Source: Chamaecyparis obtusa (Eukaryota; Streptophyta; Pinopsida; Cupressales; Cupressaceae). From it: a DNA stretch of 64,000 bases. Every line of letters starts with the position of its first letter. Position 1 is the stretch's first letter. Both the position numbers and the translations under genes were made by a program. This document shows positions 1 through 11,797 of this stretch, one piece after another. The stretch spans positions 1,210,001 through 1,274,000 of the forward strand of contig BSBK01001116.1 in NCBI GenBank assembly GCA_027943335.1, written 5' to 3'. The notes beneath the pieces were generated by a model, which worked only from the letters and a program-made list of their open reading frames with translations, was not told the DNA's origin and did no database searches.

Positions 1-737
1 GAAATAATAGCAATGAAATCATCTAATATTTTCTCTTCATCATCATCATCAAAATTACCAGAAGTGTTTGTAGATTTCTTACCACGAACTGTTGCTTTGA
101 AGGCTATCTCACTCTTTGGTTCTGTCTTCAATCTTGAAATCTCAAAAGCTGAGATTTTGCTGATCAAGGTCTCTCTCTTGAAATTAGATTTAAGTTGCAT
201 GGTCTCATCAAGGATGTTGATCTTTCTTTCATATTCTGGAGTGAGAGTAGTCATTAGTTTGTCCATAATGTCCTCCTCTAAAATCTCTGCACCATTTTTT
301 TTGATTCCAACAACTGCTTCATTTATCCTTTGATTGTAAGCTCTGATATTTTCTTCAAGAAACATCTCTAATGCATTATATCTTTTCTTCCATGTCTTTC
401 TATGCACATCCTTTGCTTGTTTGTCTCCTTCAAATATGTCTTCTAGGTGCTTCCATATTTTGTGGGCTATATCTACCTTTTTTATTTCTAATAACTCACC
501 ATCAGATAGGGTGCTGATAAGAGCTTCTTTAGCTATAGCATTCTGATGAAACAATTCCTTTTGCCTATTAGTAGCATCATCCTTTGCAAGGTCTTCTAGG
601 GTAGGAATCTTGGCTTCTTTGATAGTTACATCAAAAACTTCAAAAGAAATGCACTGCAAATGGGTCACCATCTTGTTCTTCTAATCAAGATAATTCTCTC
701 CATCAAACTTAGGACTTTCTTTCCTAAAGTATCCCAT
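1..737 (-). pseudogene. Gag protein of copia-type element A1, partial, with one internal stop
   Basis: Frame from ATG at 737-735 reading leftwards, open to the window edge except for one TAG at 681-683. It begins MGYFRKESPKFDGENYLD, then the stop, where copia Gag proteins of this kind usually have Trp (DWKNKM-like), then continues about 226 codons. Visible Gag features are the aligned stretch IWKHLEDIFEGD and the helical segment LMTTLTPEYERKINILDE, both typical of the UBN2/DUF4219 Gag family of plant copia elements. The C-terminus turns acidic (FDDDDEEK). The zinc knuckle and pol would lie left of the window. A Met at 671-669 just after the stop could restart translation. Gag would package element RNA into cytoplasmic particles. 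The family call is secure; coding ability is doubtful because of the stop. Confidence 0.8.
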
Positions 738-780
738 CTGATCAACCTCAAGCTGTTAAAATTTATTTCTGAGGCACTTG

Positions 781-792
781 GCTCTGATACCA
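781..792 (-). other. tRNA-iMet primer binding site of element A1
   Basis: The plus strand reads GCTCTGATACCA, the exact complement of TGGTATCAGAGC, the usual copia primer site. It sits 2 bp from the LTR edge at 795 and sets the element on the minus strand. Confidence 0.9.
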
Positions 793-794
793 AT

Positions 795-2100
795 TGTTAG
801 GAATAGTCCCAAGAGATCACTGAGAGGGGGGGGGGGGTGAATCAGTTATTTACAAGTTTCAATTCTTTATCCAATTAAGTATACTTAAACATAAAGCATA
901 AACACAATGAAAGAACACTTGAACACAACACAATATTTTGGTTATGAAGAAACCCAAATAGGTAAAAACCCCAATGGAAATTGACACCCACTAATATTCT
1001 GCACTAGTGTATTATGATCCTTGTTAGAAGATCCTTAACTCTGTTAGGAGTTGCTTTACAATATATTTAGTACAGTAGACCTGGTCAAGGGTCAGACCCT
1101 GTTAGGAGTCTTTTACAATTTTCCCTATTAGGGGAGAGGATGCACTATTTGAGAGCTCACTGCTCAAAGGGGCAAAGGCTACAACCTTCTGAATAACAGA
1201 TACACACTATATTTGGATCTCGGTGAACTGCGCTTAGACCTATTGTCTGGATCAGTTCCAATGTATAGAACAAATACTTTACTTGGTCACATAGACCTTC
1301 TTCTGATGGCTCAACACTTCACACACTTTTCTCTACTCTGCTTAATCAACCATGAACCACACTCAAGCAATCATAAATGATTGCCTATAAATATCTTTCC
1401 TCTAAATGATATAATCAAGTCGACCTATTAGAACCACCTTGAAATCATATTAGAGAAATCATAAAAAACTTTGATAAACATTATGTCAGCTCTACTATGC
1501 ACGCAATATAATCTAGGACCTGTCTAATAAGATAATTGTAGATGCATGCTACACAGTGTTGGCTCTACCAAAACAATTGTATCTTTCTCCTCAAGCTGAA
1601 TTACTTCATGCACTCTTAACTAAACATCAATAACTCTCCTCTATGCTTAACTCCAAGGGCACATATCGAAAAGATAGGTGCAACTCCAGAGCCAATAAAA
1701 TCTCTGTTGGCTCTCCTGAACAAACACAGGAAACTGCTACTGGTGAATAGTGACTGCATAACTTCACTTCTACTAAATATTAGACTATGCATCCATGACT
1801 GAAACATCACTAACATGTCTTCAACATATATCCAAGTGCGCAAGGCTCCATGATAACTGTACATAAAACCATACACAGAACACTGCCTGTTACTCTGTCA
1901 GAAACACTGCTAACACTAGCTGCTATATAACTGTCCGTACTAACAGTTAACCTCTGTGCCCATGATATCATGCTGATATCATGTCCATGCTTCATATACT
2001 AAAAGCTTACTGCATAAAACTTCCATGCATGCTACTTTCCATATGTTGTCATCAATGACAAACATATAGTCAGTACTGACCTGCTGGAAAATCTCACACA
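795..2100 (-). repeat. 5' LTR of element A1
   Basis: Begins TGTTAGGAATAG and ends ATCTCACACA on the plus strand (TG...CA). It is alignable over its length with 9210-10507. A 12-G run at 826-837 followed by TGAATCAG lies just inside the primer-side edge, the same layout as in the LTRs of elements A2, B, C and G. Shared blocks include the AAACCCAAATAGGTAAAAA segment and repeated CTGTTAGGAGT words. Confidence 0.85.
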
Positions 2101-3086
2101 ATAACATCTATACTCCTCATTCATACCTACAATGGAGTCTCCTTTGTAGCTATTAAAATGCTGAAAAAAGAACTTCAAATTTATCTTTTGGAAGATCAAA
2201 TGAATCCATTTGACAAACCTATCTATGTAGTAAGTTACTACTAAGAAAAATCTTTCCAATGATTATAATGTTAATATATATTAAGTTTATTATGACTTTG
2301 TATTTTTAGTTTTACTAAACATAGATATTTCACCTTATGTTTACATCTATGTTTGATGCTTATGAAAACATAGTAAATGAGAGAAACAAAATTTTAAAAA
2401 ATATCTATGCCCTATATATTGAAGTTATATTTCTATAAAAAAAATAAAAATGAAATTGGATAAATACACGATAAGTTATAAGCTATGTAGTCAAGCTATG
2501 TTAAAATTACAGTTTAGTCAACTTAAGACATTAATAAAATATTCAATAATCATGATAATATCATCAAAATAATTGTATGCCCCCTCGTATGGATGTTAAA
2601 AAACTAAATTAAAAAGAAGCACATTGATATCTATTTTATAAAAAAAGTTATGCTCTATGAAAACAATGTAACTCTTTGAAAATGACGTTTTCAACAACAT
2701 ACCAGTTTTCATGGGAGAAAGAAAAAACCATTCAAATCAATTAAAAATAAAAATAAAAAATACATTTAGAATCTAGACAAAAAATTCTAAATGACTCTAA
2801 TTTACTTCATCTTCTAATTCCAAACGCTTTAACTATAATATGCATTTGAATCTAAAAGTTTTTCTCAAAATGTAGAGTTTAGTGTCTGTTCAAGCCTCCA
2901 CGAATCTCTTCTTGCAATGCTCAAAATTGTCTCTAGAGTGCTCTAACCTCAGGTGACACACCTCTGACTCTTCTACCACGTTCCCTTCATGGAGACATTT
3001 TCATGCTTATCATTGAAACTGTAAACCACTGTCCTGGTGTAAACTGCCTCACAGACAGTGATTTATCTACACACTCAGGAACTCCT
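2101..3086 (-). mobile_element. Leader and degraded gag start of LTR element E
   Basis: Lies between the A1 LTR and the primer site at 3087-3098. Read on the minus strand it starts directly after a primer site, so it should be the 5' leader and start of gag. A short open stretch (SPEVRALYRDNFEHCKKRFV) is visible near 2960-2900 but is followed by stops. The left half (2240-2800) is AT-rich with no recognisable coding. Element E continues presumably left of A1, outside the window. Confidence 0.45.
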
Positions 3087-3098
3087 GCTCTGATACCA
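3087..3098 (-). other. tRNA-iMet primer binding site of element E
   Basis: GCTCTGATACCA on the plus strand, 2 bp from the TGATGAAGGG edge at 3101. It marks a second minus-strand LTR element, different from A1. Confidence 0.8.
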
Positions 3099-3100
3099 CT

Positions 3101-4582
3101 TGATGAAGGGTAATCTCCTTAATACCACAAACACATAACATAAATAGAGACACAAAAACAATTTGCAACAATAGAAAATGGGTTTCTTATTATCTCCACA
3201 AGTGTGGAATTACAAATTTCAGAATTATAGTATGAAAAGCCACATGGGCATTTTCCTTACAATATTTTGTAAGACAAAGCCTTGAATAACTACCCATAAG
3301 TACCCTAGAAACACTATGCGCCTTCCTTTTATAGGCAATTTTCCACCACCTGGGAAAGCTCTAGAATTTTAGCCATTGAAGCCGACCAACCCTAGAATTA
3401 TTTATTTTTCATTTTTATTACATTAGAGTCGGCTCAAACAACTTTCAGAATTCAAAAAGAAATTTTGAAGGAAATTCATTTTCTTCCATTTTAGGTAGTG
3501 CAACTTCTGGAGACACTCGTAGAACCAATTGGCTATTATGACCCTATTTTGGAAATGGCGAGAAGTTTTCTACAATGCCTAACTTGTGCAAAATCTAATC
3601 TACCAAAGTTTCGACCCCTTCCGGAGCCTCTAAAGCCTTCAAAACTGAGTTCAAAGTTTTTGTACCCTACTACCAATACCAAAAATTTTCAATATCTTCA
3701 AAACTAGACTTGTTCTAGCAATGAAACTTTACTGGCAGGCTGATATGACCAAAGTGAACCTTCGAGGAAGAAAATAGAGCATTCTGAGCTCAAACAAAAA
3801 CTTACTAAAAATAGTAAATTTCCAAAAATAGAAGCTCTACACAAGATAACCCTTATTGAAAAGAAATCATAACTATTTTTGGGTGATGCAAGATTGCCCT
3901 TACACCCAGGATGCTCCTGCATCACATATTTGCAAATTTTTAAAAAATAAAAGGCATAGAAAAAGAAAATAGAAGCATTTAAATACAAAAAAGGCACGAA
4001 ATTAGATTATGTGAGTAACTCTGTTAGGCTATGGGCACCCTAATAGTAGTAGAGCTATGCTTCATGGAACCAAAGTGATAACCTTGTTGGGGATATAGAT
4101 GTTTGATTGGAAAAAAGTCTCTATTAGGTCAGATTTAGAAGAAAATTCTACCTACATAGCTTAGCAAGAAAAATGGGATTGTCTAGCATCTTGTAAAAAG
4201 GAAATATTAATACATCATGCACACACAAGCACTTGTGAATAATTTTATTTCCATTTATGATTATATTAATTCATATTTCAATTCCAAATTAGTAAATTGA
4301 TGACTATCATTCATAATTTTATCTTCTAAGACTTCAAAACATTGCATTTACTTATCCTTCTAACTTAGGAGTGCATTTTTCTTTCTGCTCCTTTTGGTAT
4401 GTCATAATATTTATTTTGATAACTAGCAAGGATGATGTGTTTTTTCTTAACCATACTCAGTTCTTCACTCTCGATCCCTTAGAGGATCTTCCTTTCTCGT
4501 GGCTTTGAGTTTTCTTTGATCTATTGCATTGTATAATAATGATAGAATTCATTTATTTTATTTTGACAATACACCCTCATCA
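3101..4582 (-). repeat. 5' LTR of element E
   Basis: The edge next to the primer site is TGATGAAGGGT. The proposed far edge, ACACCCTCATCA at 4571-4582, is its near-perfect inverted counterpart. A TATAAAAG box on the minus strand (3326-3333) lies about 225 bp from the primer-side edge, a sensible U3/R position. No second copy is in the window, so the far edge rests on the inverted termini alone. A 69-codon open frame at 3498-3707 has no family signature and is not called. Confidence 0.5.
3326..3333 (-). promoter_or_regulatory. TATA box of element E LTR
   Basis: CTTTTATA on the plus strand reads TATAAAAG on the minus strand, in the strand sense of the element. Confidence 0.45.
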
Positions 4583-6942
4583 AGCCTATAGCTCACCATC
4601 GATGCCTGATATGAGATAACTAAAGGGAGTGAGAAATACCTCTATGCCCATTGGATATGGAATTTACTACACATTCTGAGATTTGAGTTCTCTCCTACCA
4701 AGCTGAGATCCCTTGAGAGTCACCAAAGTCTATAGATTCCACGTACAATGATTGTCTCCGGTTACCTTCACTACTAAAATATTTTAGTAGCATCGTGAGA
4801 CAACAAATATTTTCTATGTATGTCTCCAAGGCTTGAGCTCTATAGGTCTAACACATGTCAACTAGGAAGAAATCCTAGTAACCCCACTTTGATCACCCCA
4901 TTCTCAATTCTCGTTGGCATGACACGTGTCCAGTCTCCATTCCTAACAATTAAGGGAATTGCCAAAAAAATATCCAAAGAATATTCCGTGTTATGGCATT
5001 CAAATAAATGGCCATTTTGTATATGTCTATGTGATTGGCTTGTTATCATAAAATCAAGATGAATTATGGAAACCGTTTGAAATAATAAACTTTTCATATG
5101 TAACTGGGAGGCACGTTGATTGCAACCAATGAGAGAGACATAGTTGGCCTCTGTGTGAAAAAAGGAAAACAAGAAATCATGCCAAATAATTTGGCATGCA
5201 AATAGATTGTTATAGAAAGTGGTTGAGTTTGATAAAAAAATCCTAGAGGTTGTTTATAAAATAGGAAATCATGCATTGTAAAGAGAGTTAGACATTAGAC
5301 TTTTGGTTTTACCTGTTAGGAAATATTTGTAAATCCATTGAAGTTTTATGTTTTGTTCAAAGGGTCTCCATGGATTTGGACTAGATATGTATGTTGTAGC
5401 ATTAGTATTCTGTAACTTACTTTCTAGCCTTCACATGTTTTCTCTTAATGAAATACGAGGATTGTTTCCTTGTAGATTTTATCTTTTTGTTAATTAGAGT
5501 GTCATATACTATTTTCTTTCATGTTTGGTCCAAATTACTTATGTTGGTGTAATTATTTTATATTTAATTGGGTGTATTTGTGATCATGAATGTTTTCTTC
5601 TCCTCATAATGCATCTAGAAGAGAGGATGAATTGTACTCTTTACAACTCGCTCCTTAGGAAAATTTGATTTGGGGGTTGTTGTTATTTCACTAGACACTT
5701 ATAGGAATTATTTCTATCTAGAAGAAAGAGCCCACTGTTGATATCTATTTTATTTCAGCTATTCATAAATATTGTTCTTGTATCATGTTTGTGGGTGTAA
5801 GGAATTACACATCCCTTGAAGGATTTGAGTCTTTATTCAGACCCTTGTAGATGCTTCCAAAGGTTGAGATCTAAATATTACATTCTAAGTCATGTAGACT
5901 TTATATGTTTTCTTTCTCTAAACCAACAATGAAGGGTCTCTAGTGCATCATGTCTTTTGAATGAAGATGTGAATCTCTAATTGAGAAGGGTTAGAGTTAT
6001 ATGAATGCTATCTTATACATTCCTAACTTTTTCATGAAAATATTTCTTTATGGAAAGTCGCCTCGCTTAGCTTAGGTTTCTTGTAAAAGGTTTTCCTCTC
6101 TCCTTTTCTCCAACTAAATTGTATGAAGAGTCTACTTCTAAAATCCTAGAGGTTTTTTTACAAGGCACATTCAATCCCACTCTTATAAAGCTTCTCAACT
6201 TCCCTTATTTAGGCGTAAGCCTCTTAGGGATCAACATGAACTTAGATAGCTCAAAACCCATGATCATGTTTATCTCACATACCTTGTGATACTTTCCCTC
6301 CCTCCCTCATTAGAGGGTGTTAATCTCCATGTAACCACTCGGTCAAAGAAATGTAGTTACCTTAAAATCATTTCAATTATAAAATGTGAGCAATATATGG
6401 AATTGCAAATCAAAATTATGATCATAACATAAAATCATCCACATATACATTCTGAACCACTGTTGCATTAAATAAAATATAAACATCTATGAAATTAATC
6501 CAAATCAACCATAACATCCATGTTCATATCTATTGCAACCATAGAAATGTCAATTAGTGTCTCACTTGAATCTTCTTGAAAGACATGCTTTAGCTTCCTT
6601 TGACATCTTGCATGTCTCAACATCTTCAATAGCTTTGAATGTAGTCTCTCTCTCTTTTTTGTTTTAACTTTTGCAATATCAAATGCACAAAGTGAACCAA
6701 TAAACCAATTAATTGACTACTAACTTAGATAATTTCTCTCCCTTATTGAACATGTCATTAGTATGACATCCTTTGATAGGGTTAATAAGATACTCAGTGT
6801 AACATTTGTATCTTCTAGATGTCCAACAACAACTTACCTATTCCATCATCCACATCTACGACTCAGTATATGTAGCTTTTAACACTTTCATCTTTTGTCT
6901 TTCTTAATACTTCTTACTTCTATTTAAGATTCATTAGTCTAG
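4583..6942. other. No recognisable gene; DNA between elements E and F
   Basis: Both strands are broken by stops. Small open frames here (for example 4858-5172 minus, 104 codons) overlap one another on opposite strands and show no family motif. The only striking item is a perfect 20-bp palindrome at 4771-4790. This segment is the older host sequence in which F landed. Confidence 0.5.
4771..4790. repeat. Perfect 20-bp palindrome
   Basis: CTACTAAAATATTTTAGTAG equals its own reverse complement. No matching copy is seen elsewhere in the window. Confidence 0.8.
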
Positions 6943-7302
6943 TGTAGTGCCCACCCATAGTTTTCTTTTTAGTTTATTTTTCCAAACTCTTTTAGGCCAC
7001 TTTTATGTGTGCGTTGTTATTCCAGTGATATTTGGATTATTGATTTGATTTATTATGACCCTTTGGGTAGTGTTTTATATCATGTGTTTACAATTAGATG
7101 AGTATGGTTATTCTCATGTCAATTTAAATTCATATGACAATGTATATGTTATGGTTATTTCATGATGGTGATCTATATGTTAGGATGTTATTTACATTTA
7201 TAGTTTTACTGACCCCATACTTGCATGTGTATGGTTGGCATGTATGTTTTATATTTTTGTTTGATGTACTTGATGTGTTGAGGGAAAAAGTCATAGTTAC
7301 TT
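6943..7302. mobile_element. Left piece of LTR-type repeat F (split by the CACTA element)
   Basis: Starts TGTAGTGCCCACCC and matches the start of F1 (26530: TGTAGTACCTCC) in order: CTCTTTTAGGCCAC, CCCATACT[TA]GCATGTGTATGG, GTCATAGTTAC. The match stops at 7302, where the CACTA terminus begins, and resumes at 60741 on the far side. The last 3 bp (CTT, 7300-7302) are the target duplication. The 5 bp before the start are TCTAG. Confidence 0.85.
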
Positions 7303-7320
7303 CACTAATACATTTGGGCC
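7303..7320 (+). repeat. Left terminal inverted repeat of the CACTA element
   Basis: CACTAATACATTTGGGCC, followed by GC-richer subterminal words (AACGGCCATTTCCGACGG) that recur in altered form at the right end (GGCCATCGGAATTTGCCC). Confidence 0.8.
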
Positions 7321-8764
7321 TCTTTTTCAACGGCCATTTCCGACGGAGGGGCACATTTTTTGAAATTGGTGTTTTGTTTTGTAATTATGCCCAATAGTGT
7401 CACAATGCCAATGCCATTTACAATGTCGCAATTGCGATGGTTGGGGGCACACATGCTTTTTATAAAAAAGACAAAGTTACCCAAATTCATTTTTATTTTC
7501 TCACGTTGCAGTCCTAGCTTTCCTTCAAATGCAACCCCAACAAATTTTGAAGAGAGGGAATCGATTATTGGTTCTCAAATACATCAAAATCCAAGTAATA
7601 TTTCTATGTAGGGTTTGCCAATGATTATTTTTGCCTCCCTTTCCTTGTGCTTCTTTTGGAACTAAAGGTATGTTTCTCATCTGAAGGGTTAGTTTAGGTG
7701 CAAACATGTATATGAAAGAATAAAGTTAATGCAATTGTTTCTTTGTAGTTTGGCACCATCTCTGTCTACGTTGTCAAAGTAGAAGGTTAGAGTATATAAA
7801 AAAATATGAAACCCAGGTTCAAATATAGTAAATTTGACAAATATATTAAAACACTCCATAAATAATATAAGAGTATTACTTCTCATAACATTTTGTTTTG
7901 GGAAAATTCCTACCATGGAGATAGCTCCCATTGTATTAAAGAGAAAAAGTTAGGGTTCTCATGCCCTCAATGACTCCCTGGGTTCTCTCGATCTGAACTG
8001 GAGAAAGTAGATTTTCAAGTGAAGTTGAAAAAATATAAAAAATATCCATTATGTTCCTATCCATCCCATAACATAGTAATGACTTCAATCATAACATTAT
8101 TTCTAAGGGTTCTAGAAATACATATGGTGTTTCTTACTAATCCCACCGTAGGCTTGTAATTGAGATTATGTAAAGAAGCTATCGACATGTTCTGATCACA
8201 AAAAATCCTTCTTATGACATCTTCTTCCACATCTATCTTGATCATGAACACTTTTTCAGCTGATCCAAAGTTGAGCACTTGTTGTAATCCCCTTCACACT
8301 CATTGATGTTGTTGATGCAATTTCCATTGAATTCTTCTTCTTTTGGGCTAGAATTTTTTGATGGAATTTCCATTGATCATTGGGGTGAAGAATGGCCCTC
8401 CATGCAATTTTCCATAATGCCACATTAAGGTCTTTGTCATCTAAACATCACTACACATGATATCGATCACCTAAATTATATCATGTTTTTTTGGTAGCTC
8501 TTTTCAAACTAACCACATTTGCCCTCGAAATCATGCCATATCCTTCTTTCTTGTTAGCACATCCCTGGTAATGATGTCCTCAAAGAGAGCCCCAAGAAAG
8601 GGATTTTTTTTTGAAGCGATTGATGATCAGATTGTTAATTGCACAATTAGAATGATAATCAACCATCTATGTTTGGTGGTGTGGTTGTTTATAGGGAAAA
8701 TGATTTAGTATTTGAGTGTGTTCTAATGGTTGTCATAGTAGTTGCTAATTTAATATTTACATTT
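7321..8764. other. CACTA left interior, no recognised gene
   Basis: Subterminal region to about 7460, then unrecognised sequence. The longest suggestive frame is 73 codons on the minus strand (8278-8057), containing KVFMIKIDVEEDVIRRIFCD. It looks protein-like but I could not assign a family. Given the captured genes elsewhere in this element, it may be a fragment of another one. Confidence 0.4.
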
Positions 8765-9209
8765 GTTAATTTAATGTTTAATATTTTTGATAATATTGTA
8801 TCAATAGTTGTGGCTTTAAAGTTGTTATAGTTGATGATAGCTATCCTTAAGTGAATGAAATGTACCCCTTGGTTCTAAAAAGAAACCACTTATGTAATGC
8901 CACATCAGCTACACTACTATCGATCTTCCTTTTGCACGACCATTAGTCTCACATTTTTGGGGTAATTTTAAACACCTTGGCAAAAATCATGTTGATATGG
9001 TATCACATAAAACCTTAGTTATAAGTAAGGAAATTGTCAAGTAAGTTGTTGTAAATAATTAGGAGTAATTTGAAATTTCCACGTAGGATTTTTAGAAGCA
9101 TGAAGTTAGTGTGCTCAACTACTCAATCCTCTCCCCTACCCTACAACATTTCTTGAATGCCATCCAATCAAATTCTTGTCTTCTAACTAGGGCTTTTGTT
9201 GCAAATAAT
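8765..9209. repeat. Segmental duplication, copy 1 (first piece; interrupted)
   Basis: Matches 19164-19620 within the same CACTA element, for example around CACATTTTTGGGG, AACACCTTGGCAAAAA and CCTCTCCCCTACCCT. Copy 1 continues at 10513-10524 and 17516-17645, on the far sides of two insertions. Copy 2 has neither insertion and serves as the empty site. Confidence 0.85.
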
Positions 9210-10507
9210 TGTTAGGAATAGTCCCAAAAGATAACTGAGAGGGGGGGGAGGGGGGGGGGGTGAATCAGTTATCTACAAGATTCAATTCTTTATCCAATTA
9301 AATATACTTAAACATAAAGCATAAAAATAATAAAATATCACATGAACGCAACACCAATATTTTGGTTACGAGGAAACCCAAATAGGTAAAAACCCTGGTG
9401 GGACTTGATACCCACTAATATTTTGTACTAGTGTATAATGATCCTTGTTAGAAGATCCTTTACCCTGTTAGGAGTATCTTTACAATATATTAAGTACAGT
9501 AGAGCTGGTCAAGGGTTGGAACCTGTTAGGAGTCTTTTAAAATTGTGCCTATTAGGGGAGAGGACGCACTGTCCAAGAGCTTACTGCTGAAATGGGCGAA
9601 GGCTACAACCTTCTGAATAATAGATACACACTATATCTAGATCTTGGTGAACTGAACTTTTACCTACTATCTAGATCAGTTCCAATGAATAGCACAAGTA
9701 ATTTACTTGGTCACATAGACCTTCTTCTGATGGCTCAACACTTCGCACACTCTTCTTTGCTATGCTTAATCAACCATGAACCACACTCAAGCAATCACAA
9801 ATGACTGCCTATAAATATCTTTCCTCCAAATGATATAATCAAGTCAACTTGTTAGAACAACCTTGAAATCATATTAGAGAAACCATAACAAACTCCAATA
9901 AACATTCTTTCAGCTCTACTATGCACACAACACATTCTGGGACCTATCTAATAAGATAATTGTAGACGCACGCTACACACTGTCGGCTCTACCAAAACAA
10001 TTGGAACTTTCTCTGTAGGCTGTATTAAATCATGCGCTCTTAATCAAACATCAATAACACTTCTCCAATCTTAAACCCAAGGGCACATATCCTAAAGATA
10101 GGTGCAACTCAAGAACCAATAAAATCTCTGTCAGCTCTTCTGAACAAACATAAGAAATTGCTGCTGGCGAATAGCGACTGCATAACTTAACTTCTACTCA
10201 TCAAAAAACTATGTGTCCATAACTAAAACATCACTAACATGTCTTCAACATATATCCAAGCGCATAAGGCTCCATGATAACTGTATGGAAAACCATACAT
10301 AGAACACTGTCTGTTACTCTGTTAGGAACACTGCCGACACAAGCTACTATATAATTATCTGTACTAATAGTTAACCTCTGCGCCCATGATATCATGTCTA
10401 TGCTACATACATTGAAATATTACTACACAAGACTTCCATGCATGCTACTTTCCATATGTTGTCATCAATGATACAGTCAGTACTGGCCTGCTGGCAAATC
10501 TCCAGCA
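9210..10507 (-). mobile_element. Solo LTR A2 (same family as A1)
   Basis: 1298 bp, TGTTAGGAATAG at the left and CTCCAGCA at the right, flanked by ATAAT on both sides (9205-9209 and 10508-10512). No internal sequence adjoins it, so it is the product of recombination between two LTRs. The orientation (minus) follows A1. The uninterrupted paralogous site at 19601-19640 proves the borders. A G8-A-G11 run lies at 9241-9260. An open frame at 9592-9804 is LTR sequence, not a gene. Confidence 0.92.
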
Positions 10508-10650
10508 ATAATAACTCTCATTACTGTTGGAAACAATTGTCTGAAGGAAATTGCTACTCAATTATGTATTGTCTTTGATGTCACACTATGTCATAGTCCG
10601 CAGCAATCAGCCTCTACCGAGCTCAGTCGGTCTACCAGTCAGGAATATTT

Positions 10651-10840
10651 AGTGTTTACCGAGTTCACTCGGTTGCCGAAGAAAAGATAGTGTTTACCGA
10701 GTTCACTCGGTTGCCAAAGAAAAGATAGTGTTTACCGAGTTCACTCGGTTGCCGAAGAAAAGATAGTGTTTACCGAGTTCACTCGGTTGCCAAAGAAAAG
10801 ATAGTGTTTACCGAGTTCACTCGGTTGCCGAAGAAAAGAT
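10651..10840 (+). repeat. Five 38-bp U3 tandem repeats in the 5' LTR of G
   Basis: Each unit holds ACCGAGTTCACTCGGT, a 6-bp inverted repeat around TTCA[C]. Units alternate between two forms, A (TTGCCGAAG) and B (TTGCCAAAG), in order ABABA. They lie upstream of the TATA box, where enhancers of LTR transcription usually sit. Confidence 0.9.
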
Positions 10841-10991
10841 AGTGTTTACCGAGTTCCCTCGGTCACCGAAAGATTATAGAAAGATATGATCACCGAGCAC
10901 TGTCGGCCCTTGAAGGATTTTTGCAAATAGAGTTTACTTAATTCAGCCGACTGTTATACTAAATAATGTCGATTTGACTAATCCAAAATCA

Positions 10992-10999
10992 TATAAATA
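10992..10999 (+). promoter_or_regulatory. TATA box in the 5' LTR of G
   Basis: TATAAATA, repeated in the 3' LTR at 16760-16767. It is the only good TATA box downstream of the tandem repeats and upstream of the presumed R region. Confidence 0.6.
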
Positions 11000-11737
11000 A
11001 AAGGTCAAAAGTGAAAAGTTAATAACAATATAGCAGAAGATTTACAGAAGAAAAGAAGGAAAGGTATATGCGAACTTGTGAAGGATGTTCAGATATCCTT
11101 GAGGAGCAGCAGAGATTTATTTGATCAGAAAGGATCAGAATTATGCAGAACAGAGATCTGTAATCAGCAAGACAGTTGCATTATTATACAGGTCACTTTT
11201 TCATTGTTACCTTCTTATCATTGTAACAGTGAATTCTAAATCTCTTAACCGAGTTGGTTTAACAGCCATAATATAAATCCTCTAACAAGGTGACAATTCC
11301 ATTGAATTGTTTTCAAGACCTCTTACCAGGCCACTCCTAGCAGGGTGTTTTAAATCCTCTAACAAGGTCACACCTAACAGTGTGTTTTGTAACCTTTCAC
11401 CGGGTTGGCTTCTAACCGGGCATCACTTTAGAAAAGTGAAAATCAGTATCTAGATACATTGGTGGTTTTTCCCATATTGGGTTTCCACGTTAAATCTTGT
11501 GTCTCTTGTGTTCTTAATTGCTTTCACAATCATATACATGTTTTGATGAATATCTAAAGATAATATTGATAATACTTTCTGCATCTTCAAAGTTACTGCA
11601 ATCTATTTACCGAGTGCTAAAACAAATAACAGTGTTAAGATATCCTAAGGGATCTGCAAAGAATTAATAATCAAGATTTATGGTTGTCTGATTCACCCCC
11701 CCCCCCCTCTCAGTCACTTCATCCATATTCCATCAAT

Positions 11738-11749
11738 TGGTATCAGAGC
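11738..11749 (+). other. tRNA-iMet primer binding site of G
   Basis: TGGTATCAGAGC, 2 bp after the 5' LTR. Confidence 0.95.
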
Positions 11750-11797
11750 TTTTGGTGCTTGCAGGAAAGGTTTCAAAGACCTAAGCTAAAGATCAGG

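Larger units (their letters stand above)
1..2100 (-). mobile_element. Copia-type LTR element A1, 5' part (cut by window edge)
   Basis: Minus-strand element entering from the left edge. Read on the minus strand it shows an LTR (2100 to 795), a tRNA-iMet primer site (792 to 781) and a gag reading frame (737 to the edge). The LTR is closely similar to the solo LTR at 9210-10507, which fixes both its ends. The base after the LTR starts ATAAC (2101-2105), the expected place of a 5-bp target duplication, but the partner lies outside the window. The sequence right of it (2101-3086) reads as leader of another element, so A1 is probably nested in element E. Confidence 0.85.
10525..11735 (+). repeat. 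5' LTR of element G
   Basis: TGTTGG...CCATCA, 1211 bp. U3 holds five 38-bp tandem units (10651-10840) and a degenerate sixth. A TATA box is at 10992-10999. A C12 run followed by TCTCAGTC sits about 25 bp before the 3' edge. Confidence 0.96.

Noticed and set aside
8057..8278. 73-codon minus-strand frame with KVFMIKIDVEEDV as an ACT-like domain gene
   Set aside because: The pattern is too weak; no Gly or spacing typical of ACT domains could be placed. Left as unassigned.
11684..11797. Upstream extension of the G gag-pol frame
   Set aside because: It starts with a non-ATG codon inside the LTR, passes through the C run and the primer site, and has no Gag similarity. ATG 11798 begins the recognisable Gag.
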